From contig OZ024880.1 in assembly GCA_964017185.1 (NCBI GenBank), forward strand, positions 45,955,071 to 46,019,070: 64,000 bases of DNA, in the 5' to 3' direction. The stretch's first letter is position 1. Every line of letters begins with the position of its first letter. This DNA comes from Rugalucina vietnamica. Its lineage: Eukaryota > Mollusca > Bivalvia > Lucinida > Lucinidae. Positions 56,299-64,000 of this stretch are shown piece after piece. Below the pieces are notes generated by a model. That model ran no database searches, was not told where the DNA came from, and was given only the letters and a program-made list of their open reading frames with translations. The translations under genes and the position numbers were made by a program.

Positions 56299-56357
56299 GG
56301 TATTAAAATGATTAGAATGTTTGATTTTCATAGCATGTATGCAGTGTTGCTATGGTT

Positions 56358-59300
56358 TTATATTAAATCACTACTGAGAATCTCCACTGCTCTTAAAAAT
56401 ATGTCTATCCCAAAGTTATCACTGTACCAGTCTTCAGGACATCTGTGTTCAAGGGTCTGTTTGATTCTCTCTCCAAAATGTAATTGTATTGATTCTACAA
56501 TAGGCCTGGTGTCTGTATCAGTTTCAATGTCCAGACCAGATGTGTCATCTTCTTCCATGAACTCGTTATCATTCACAGGATTGTTAATCATGCTAGATGT
56601 ATACAATTGCAAAGGTGAAGTACGTACAGTTCTTAATCTATGGCTTGCCCAGGCTTCTTTCCAGATACACAGCTTTTTATTGATTTTTTGTGTGTACACA
56701 TAATGCAATGCAAATATATGCAACTCATTCATGACATCTAAAATTCCTTGATCTTCCATGTAATAGAATAACTGGTAATAGTAATCTAGAACACCTTCAT
56801 AAAGGTCACGCCAAAGGCGTTCAATACGTTGATTATGGACGCTTTTGCCTGTCAAAATACCACTAGGACCCCGCTTTTCAATCATAAAGTCTGCGATTTC
56901 AACATTTTCCATGCCCTTATCAGTTCTCACCCGCAAAGGCAAGCCATACTTTTCGACACCTTCCTTGAAGCATAAAAGAAGGGAAGATGCTCGGATGTTA
57001 TTCAAACACTTAACAAATGTAACTAATCGACTAAAGCCATCTATGCCAGCTGCGATGACAAAAGACCATCTGATTAGTTTATGGTTGGTATCTACATGCC
57101 ACAGATGATTTGCTCCCTGTACCATGTAAACTCGTCGATGTAGGCGTCCTCTTCTTCTTGCACCGACACCAGTACTATCTATTTCGTGCACGACATCTCT
57201 CAGCCGAAACCTTTGTATCTGTAACAGGTAATATCATTAAAACTAAACTGAAGTGAGTTAATGCTCTATAATACCGACCAAACCCATCCCAAACAAGTTG
57301 CATAACTAGAAATCATAGCAATCAATGGTCCTTAGCTCACCTGAGAGATTTGGTCATTGTAAGCTTAATAATGATCATGTTAATTGGATTCAGCATCAGA
57401 GAAGAAGACTTTTTCATGTGTTTACTACTATACGGCTATGGCAAATAATGATGCCCCTGGGATGTGGCCAGTTTGTCCCAAGGGGCATGGTTGGCAGGAT
57501 TTATGAAATAATGTTGTTGTCGTTTGACAGCTGCATTATATCAATACAGTTAGTTAAGATGGAGCTTGACAGCACTGAGGCAGGTACTACAGAAGACAAA
57601 AATTCTATCATACTTAAACATGGTACGAGGGTCATATGGAAACTTTGTAGCATGGCTTCATAATTCTTTTGTTCCCCCTTTAAAAGGATGCTCAACAAGA
57701 AGTTAACCTTTGAATAGCCAAACCGTTTCAGAGTTGTTTGAATACTAGAAAAAGTGCCTTGAGGGGCACGATACCCCCAGCCCGTATTCTAGCCCCCCCC
57801 CCCCACCACCATCACCACCAAACCCCTCCATCCAGGTTATGGGCCCAATGGTTGAAGTGAAATAAGACTGTGAAGAAGGCTTTTCCAGGAGAATGGGGGG
57901 GGGGGGCAATTTTCATGGAACAGGTCTCAAGTCTAATATCATCAACTAGATCCTTCCTAATGTTCACTATAAACTTTAACCATAAACCTTAACAATTTCT
58001 CTTAACAAACAATTTCTAAGTCTGTGAACTTGACCATAACGTCACTGAGGTAGAGCTTAAAACTCAGACGAATATCTCACAACAGGCATAGTATCAACTA
58101 CATCTATCCATCCACAAGTTCCAGAGATATAGACTTATAAAACTTTAATCAAGAACTTGAACAAAATTGGTAGGGTAGGGTTGGGTAGGGTAGGGTCGGG
58201 TCGGGTCGGGTTGGGTAGGGTAGGGTCGGGTCGGGTCGGGTGGGGTGGGTGGGGTGGGGTGGGGTGGGGTGGGGTAGGGTACAGCATAAAACTTCATACC
58301 AATATCTTACAAGCGTAGTACATGTACCAAGTATGAACAGCAAGTAACACAATAAATTGTACTTTTTTATAAGTGTGCTAAGCTGTGACCCCTAGCCCCA
58401 CCCCAGGCATGGACCCTGGGGTCTGATGTCATGAAATGAAAGCTTACCCTATAGTGTGCCTATGGTGCAAATATGAATGGCATCTCATGAGTGGTGGTCA
58501 AGATATGGACACTTAACACAGTAAATTGCACATTTTTATAATTGACCGAAATTGTGACCTCTAGCCCCACCCCCAAGCATGGATCCTGGGGTCCGATGTC
58601 ATGGAATGAAGCCAACCCTATAGGGTAGCTATGGTCCATGTATGAATGGCATATCACAAGTGATTATTAAATATGGACAATAGTAAAGTAAATTGTACAT
58701 TTTATAAGTGTCCTAGATTGTAACCTCTAGTCCCACCCACGGGCATGAACCCTGGGTATCAATGTCATGGAATAATAGCTAAGCCTACAGGATATCTACA
58801 GTCCAAGTATGGATGGTATCTTGGAACTGGTTGTCAAGATATGAACATTAACACAGTAAATTGCACATTTTTATTTGCGCCCTAAATTGTGACCTTTAGC
58901 CCCTCCCCATGGCATGGACCCTGGGGTCCGACATCATGGAATGAAAGGTAACCCTATAGGGCATCTATGGTCCAAGTATGAATTGCATACCACAAATGGT
59001 TGTCAAAATATTGACATTAATACAGTAAATTGCACATTTTTATAAGTGCCCTAGATTGTGACCTCTAGCCCCACCCACGGGCATGGACCCTGGGGGTCCG
59101 ATGTGATGGAATGAAAGCTAACCCTATAGGGTGTCTATGGTCCAAGTATGAATACTAAATCTGATTAGTGGTTGTCAAGATATCGACTTAGAGAGAAGAA
59201 CAATAACACAGTCTACTGCACAGTTTTGAGGTGACCTACATGTTGACCTCTAGCCCCACCCCCGGGCATGAACCCTGGGGTCCCATGACATGGAATGAAA

Positions 59301-61707
59301 GCTAATCATATAGGGTACCTATGGTTCAAATATGAATGCTTTCTGACCACTGGTTGCTGAGATATACACCTCTAGAGAAACTTTAACCAAAAACTTTAAC
59401 ATGAATTCCACTAACGCGACGGAAGTACTAACAAACATACGAACGAACGAACACACGAACGAACGAACAGACAAATGGAAAACAAAAACTATATACCGCC
59501 TCGGCATAAATGCCGGGGGTATAATTATGAAAAAAAAAACAATAGAGCCCTGGGTCAGTGGGAATCATTCTGTTGGGGGGGGGGGGGGGGGGAAGAATTC
59601 AAACAGAAATATTCTGTCCATATGCCCATTCAAAGCAAGACTTCCCCCATTAAATGGCATTTTACCAATCTGAGTTGACCTTGTTATAATATAGGTCAAG
59701 GTCATCCTAGGGTCATGATTTATACAAACTTTGTAGAGCTCCATTCCTTATTGCTTCATGCCAAGTTTCAAAATCATAGGCCATCTGCTTCTGAAGAAGA
59801 TTTTTAAAGGTTTTTGGTATTTATAGCCATGGTAGCCATTGGGGCCATCTTGGTCATGTGACCTGGGCCATTTATACAAACTTTAGTTCTACTCCAAGGA
59901 TCCTCCACATGAAGCTTGGCTTTGATTGGTCAAGAAGTTTCAGAGAATAAGATCTTTGTAAATAGTTGACGGACGCCAGAGACTGGATATATACTATACG
60001 CTTACCTAATGAGCCTAAAGGCTCAGATGAGCTAAAAACAAATGAACAGTCGCAATTAAAACAGGCAGATGTTTGCATAAATTTGCTTTTTTGCAAGATG
60101 TTTGCAATAAATGTATCATGATAGTAAAAGCTTTTTTTCTCTCTCTCTTTGTCGCATAAGGACTTCTGATATATGTTTCTATAGCAGGCATGTATAAAGG
60201 CATAAAGATTGAAATATCCTAGACGTCCTGAGCCAAAATGAGACCTAGTTCTAACATATACTGAGCCAAACTTATAACGCAACATCAGTTTATTTTTAAT
60301 TTTATTCACTGGAGCGTTATCAAATAAACTTTCTCTTAGCTAAATTAGATTGCCGGACCATCGATCCATCTCACAACATCTAGGTTGTAACATTCCGTGC
60401 TATGCGACTCAAGAAATCAATCATTTTTCAGAGGTAGGGTCTTGGCAAAAAATGAAATGCATTGTAATTTTTCCAGAACGCGACATGTGACATGAATTCG
60501 TACCCTTGAAATTAATGCCGGTTTTAAGGAATACTCTTGCTCCATTTTGGATGACTCATTTTACCGTCAAACGATCAATTTTGTTTCATTTTGAACAGAG
60601 TTGAAGACTCATTTTCACGTTGAACCAGTAAAGTTTACTCAGATTTTAGCATAAATTTGTTACAGACGTTCCTGATGCAACAATTGCAAGTTATTGTGTT
60701 TTCAAACAATGCTGAATGATGGAATGAACATGTTTTCACAAAGGTTTCATTAAAAACATTGACCATTTGAAATTTTCACCAATTCCATTTTCCATTGTGT
60801 TGTATGGAATGTTCAGTATTAAACGCAAAATTTTCAACGATGCCAACTTTGTTTTGAAATTTAGGGTACAAATGGAAGACATTTTGCAATTACCTGATCG
60901 TACCTCACTTGACGATCCGTGTTAAAACTGACTTCCAGAATCTCTCAGGGGGCGCATGCCACCAAATTAACCGGTTTGACCAATCAGATTCGAGCTCAGT
61001 GACCCAGGCTCTGAAAACCAAATTTTTTGTACCCAATTCATTTATTGGCAATTGCTGACAAATATATTTCGGGTATACCGTCGTACATTACATCAAAATG
61101 CGAAAAATATTACATAACCATGTTGCGTTGTTTGGCTCAGTATATAATGAGAAAAGTAAGGGAACTGCTATCTCTTTGGTGTATAAATCCCTTGAGCTAA
61201 CGCTTCCATTACAGTATGACAAATTAATACCTTTATATTCCTTTGTTTCAATATTTGGTTTAGCATAGTCTCTCCACAATTCGGAAAGTCATTGATAACT
61301 TCCTGGACAACAGCAATCAGTTGTTCATCCTCAATATCGGTAAAGTTGGCTTTCGTTAATCCAAATGCACGCATTCGTCTGTATACTGTACTTTCTGAGA
61401 CCGATAATAGTTTAGCTATTTCCTTTATTAAAAACCCTGTTTCAATCAAAGTTTCTAAAGTAGCTTTTGATATGAGGAATTCTAGTGGCCCAATCCCTGT
61501 AGAAGGTGCTTTTCTTGGTTGGTAGCTGCCATAGTTCAAGCACACTCTCCTCAAGTTCATAACGTCAGAACGGTTTACCACCCCAAGGGAATTCATTTCA
61601 TACCAGGAAAGTTTGCAAACTATATCTGGAGACACTTTCTCTGCTTCAAATGCAGGTGCTAACCTCTCTAAGCCCAGGTTTTGCAAAATGTTTTTCATTT
61701 GATTCAT
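56358..61707 (-). CDS. SAM + HTH + DDE integrase-like protein, two exons
   Basis: Exon 1 61707-61231 (159 codons) and exon 2 57218-56358 (286 codons and stop) are joined by a phase-0 intron of 4012 bp with a consensus GT donor and a CCTGTTACAG acceptor; total 445 aa. Residues 5-58 resemble a SAM domain (LGLERLAPAFEAEKVSPDIV). Residues 92-114 are a helix-turn-helix (IKEIAKLLSVSESTVYRRM). The integrase core follows HLWHVDTNHKLIRW and IDGFSRL. Probable acidic triad: D202 (HVD), D259 (RTDKG), E292 (NQRIERLWRD). Similar integrase-core proteins are known as multicopy genes in fish, cnidarians and molluscs, with the WH.DGNHKLIRW signature. An in-frame stop 25 bp upstream supports the ATG at 61707. 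The gene looks whole. It may be a transposon integrase or a co-opted gene; the inverted repeats at 50021 and 63905 favour the first. Confidence 0.85.
57760..59525 (+). mobile_element. Element with tandem monomers of about 169 bp
   Basis: Marker CTAGCCCCACCC recurs at 58392, 58561, 58727, 58896, 59065 and 59250 (spacings 169, 166, 169, 169, 185), each with GGACCCTGGGGTCCGATGTC and CAGTAAATTGCACATTTTTA. The right end has a (GAAC)n run and TATACCGCCTCGGCATAAAT. Confidence 0.7.
58168..58281 (+). repeat. GGGTA/GGGTC/GGGTG pentanucleotide run
   Basis: About 22 GGGT(A/C/T/G) units in a row, strongly G-rich on the plus strand and capable in principle of G-quadruplex formation. It is internal to the 169-bp array and not a telomere. 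Confidence 0.85.
60034..61230. other. No feature seen in this part of the intron
   Basis: Non-repetitive as far as I can tell. Short open frames without support. Confidence 0.3.
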
Positions 61708-62019
61708 TTTACGAGTCAATTGTAGTATATTCTACGACATGTAATGTTAGCTGGTATCAGTGGCACAACCTGAAATTGAATAATAGATTCTAAAAGTTTC
61801 ATGATATGATGCAAACTAAAATGCAACCTGCAGAAAATGTGCGATGGAAAAGCTGAGAATTTCTGTGGGGATCACTGTAACAATGTGAATCTCTGGGTCA
61901 TGTGGCAGGCAGTCATCGGGCCTTGCACTGGTTTAAAGGTATGTTATTTGTTTACTATTATTTTAAAGCAAAATCTAGATTAGATACTGTCCCGGGACAC
62001 TGTACCTAAACAAGACCGC
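61708..62019 (-). promoter_or_regulatory. Upstream of the integrase-like gene
   Basis: Presumed 5' UTR or promoter by position. An upstream exon is possible because GTAG precedes the open frame. No motif is claimed. Confidence 0.3.
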
Positions 62020-62763
62020 CGCAGAGGTCGTTATCGCACCTGCATTGGGCAAAATAACTAAAACCGTAAAATATAGGACAAGGGCACCAAGTCAAGGTGC
62101 ATGCTTGAAGGGTATGTCAAGGACAATTAGTATGTAAGGTTTCACACTCACAGCTGTCACAGGTGCAAAGAAAACCAAACTTTGACCTAAAAATTGACAA
62201 AGTCACTGGACCTTGAAATATATCTCCAGGGCATCAGGTCAATGTGCGTGCTTGAAGGGTATGTCCAGGACAATAACTATGCAAGGTTTCATAATCGCAA
62301 CTATCATTGATGCCGAGAAAAACAAACTTTGACGTAAAAATTGACAAAGTCACTGGACCGTGAAATATAGGTCAAGGTCATCGGGTCAATGTGCGTGCTT
62401 GAAGGGTATGTCCAGGACAATAACTATGCAAGATTTCATAATCGCAGCTATCACTGATGCAGAGAAAAACAAACTTTGACGTAAAAAATGACAAAGTCAC
62501 TGGACCGTGAAATATAGGTCAAGGGCACCAGGTCAAGGTGCGTGCTTGAAGGGTATGTCCAGAACAATAACTATGCAAGGTTTCATAATCGTAGCTATCA
62601 GTGATGCAGAGAAAACTAAACTTTGACGTGAATGTCAAACTTTGACGTGAATGTCAAACTTTGACGTAAATGTTGATGGACGGATGGACGGACGGATGGA
62701 TGGACGGACGGACGGAAATTTGGACTCCTATATCGCACCTTGCTATAAGCAGGTGCGATAAAA
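62020..62763 (-). mobile_element. TIR element with 147-bp internal monomers, copy 3
   Basis: Inverted orientation relative to copies 1 and 2: ends GAGGTCGTTATCGCACCTGC and GCAGGTGCGATAAAA, with a GGAC-rich run before the right end. The marker G(C/T)AAG(G/A)TTTCA lies at 62134, 62281, 62428 and 62575, exactly 147 bp apart. Confidence 0.85.
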
Positions 62764-62895
62764 ATGCTTAACAATTTTGTGCAGTCTTCACAAAAAGTGC
62801 CGGACAGCAAAACAAAACCGGCAAAATTTCATTCTGTCCAGCAGAAACTTTTAAGTTGACAAAAGTTAGGCAAAACTTATCAAGGTTATAAGCAA

Positions 62896-63370
62896 ACCCA
62901 GAGGACCAAAGGTCCAGAGAGCACTCACCCAAGGTCCGACCTTACAACACTTACTGAAAAAGAAATGACTTTTAACGTTAAATATGCATGTATCTTCATC
63001 AACTTAAGTACTTGTCTCCATCTGCAGCAAACTTTCATTTCTAAGACTAGAACAGTTTCCAAAATATCGATTTTTATTTTTTTTCTCCATGTATTTAAAC
63101 CTAAGTTTCCAAAATTATATCGATTTTTATTTTTTTTTTCTCCGTGTATTTAAACCTAAGTTTCCAAAATTGACCTTGTCATAAAAAGTCATGATCATTT
63201 GAGCAAACTAAGATGGGCTGGAGACCCAAATACCACCTACAAAGTTTCGTCAAAATCGGCCTGCAGGTTCTGAAGAAGATTTTCTGAGCATGAGAGCATG
63301 CATGGTGGCCATGTTGGGCATGTGACACAGATTTTGCGAACAAACTTTTGATCCCCTACCGATGGATGAT
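62896..63370 (+). repeat. AGCTCACC-family fragment
   Basis: CCAGAGGACCAAAGGTCCAG, ACTAAGATGGGCTGGAGACC, CAAAGTTTCGTCAAAATCGG and GGTGGCCATGTTGGGCATGT match the 54100-55434 element. A ATATCGATTTTTATTTTTTT segment is duplicated at 63065 and 63117. Confidence 0.6.
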
Positions 63371-63904
63371 CCACATTAAATTCAGATTTTATCTTTTGCG
63401 GATACACAGGATGGTTTGTGTAAAAACCAAGCACCCAATAATAAGATGAAACAGTTTAGAATCTGAATAATAATGAATGAGTGCTCGTCTCCCTTGAAAA
63501 AGTTGAAAAAACATTCAGACATTCCAGACATCAAACTCAGACTTCAGCGGAAATTATGCAGAAATGTACTTTCTCACAACATAATTCTTGCTAAATGAAT
63601 TATATGACACAGTTAGAGTGGCATCTTTGACTTACAGGTTGATATTTGAATACAAACAGCATTTATCAGCCACGAAAATATGTGACAACTAGCCTGTGAA
63701 AAATGCAGTTGCAAACATCTCCAAAAATACACTAAATACGGAACTGACACTTAGCGGATATCTGAACTAGATGCTCGTGCAGCTTTCTGCATCATTAAAA
63801 TACCATGACATTACCTGAAGAATAAGAGAGAAGTGAAAATATAAATCGTTTCTGTATTCATGCTTTGTTGCGCACAATTAACATATAATCTCGCGAGACG
63901 AGTG
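63371..63904. other. No feature seen
   Basis: No gene or repeat recognised up to the right inverted repeat. Confidence 0.3.
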
Positions 63905-64000
63905 TTCTACCGGTGTTCATGTAAAAGTCTTTACTTGTGATTTTACCCGGCTCAAGAAAACGCTACATCATAAAGTAGGTGCATAAAGAAAACGCTACAT
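63905..64000 (-). repeat. Right inverted repeat of a possible large element, cut by window end
   Basis: TTCTACCGGTGTTCATGTAA ... CCGGCTCAAGAAAACGCTAC ... GGTGCATAAAGAAAACGCTA is the complement of 50021-50119, about 96% identical. The window stops exactly where the left copy passes into the 21-bp array. Confidence 0.85.

Larger units (their letters stand above)
57337..60033 (+). mobile_element. AGCTCACC-family element hosting another array
   Basis: Left end TTAGCTCACCTGAGAGATTT; right end CTAATGAGCCTAAAGGCTCA then GATGAGCTAA. The right part (59665-60033) matches the 54100-55434 element (GGCCATCTTGGTCATGTGAC, AAGAAGTTTCAGAGAATAAG). The middle is occupied by a different array element. Confidence 0.6.
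57219..61230 (-). other. Intron of the integrase-like gene
   Basis: Filled by repeats: an AGCTCACC-type element (57337-60033), the 169-bp array inside it, and a GGGTA-like run. The stretch 60034-61230 shows no feature. Confidence 0.6.

Noticed and set aside
58149-58352. Telomeric repeat and a Pro/Thr-rich open frame
   Set aside because: The unit is a mixed GGGTN pentamer inside an array element; the frame is a by-product.
56358-61707. Polinton assignment of the integrase-bearing region
   Set aside because: No protein-primed polymerase, capsid, protease or packaging ATPase sequence was seen in the 14 kb, and the integrase signature differs from the usual Polinton type.

Overview
This 64 kb window looks like nuclear DNA of a lophotrochozoan animal, most likely a bivalve mollusc. 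The host genes are animal orthologues split by GT-AG introns, the DNA is AT-rich, and most of the non-coding sequence is small transposons, tRNA-derived SINEs and tandem-repeat-bearing elements of kinds common in molluscs. The species call is an inference.

Host genes. CIAO1 (minus, 3350 to 561, three coding exons, 336 aa) is a seven-bladed WD40 protein of cytosolic iron-sulfur assembly. RSU1 (plus, 7756 to 21304, nine coding exons, 272 aa) is the leucine-rich-repeat partner of the PINCH-ILK-parvin focal adhesion complex. They are head to head, 4.4 kb apart. TMEM169 (minus, 39998 to 39249) is a two-pass membrane protein with one coding exon. Exon-like open frames at 25995-26182 and 53641-53894 (both minus) have splice acceptors but could not be assigned. 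The genes share no evident pathway; what links them is the heavy load of transposons in their introns and at their 3' ends.

Repeats. (1) A hairpin MITE with TGAGCC/GGCTCA ends and 2-bp target duplications occurs about 15 times; copies sit at the stop codons of CIAO1 and TMEM169 and 22 bp from a CIAO1 splice acceptor. (2) Several foldback-type elements have ends made of short tandem or palindromic motifs; three have 8-9 bp target duplications (5529-6281, 6306-7492, 23292-23884). (3) Several TIR elements carry internal tandem monomers of 147, 150, 151, 168 and about 169 bp, close to nucleosome length. (4) SINEs, a 5'-truncated LINE (47099-48430) and a decayed Penelope-like element (51577-53125) are also present.

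Right third. A 1.45 kb array of 21-bp repeats (48557-50010) runs into a 99-bp sequence (50021-50119) whose inverted, about 96% identical copy ends the window (63905-64000). Between them is an intact-looking two-exon gene for a SAM + HTH + DDE integrase-like protein of 445 aa (minus, 61707-61231 and 57218-56358). This may be one large integrase-bearing element of at least 14 kb with tandem-repeat ends; it is the best candidate here for an undescribed system. Its right end lies outside the window.

Limits: all calls come from reading the sequence and from memory of protein families; no searches were run. Repeat boundaries without target duplications are approximate.
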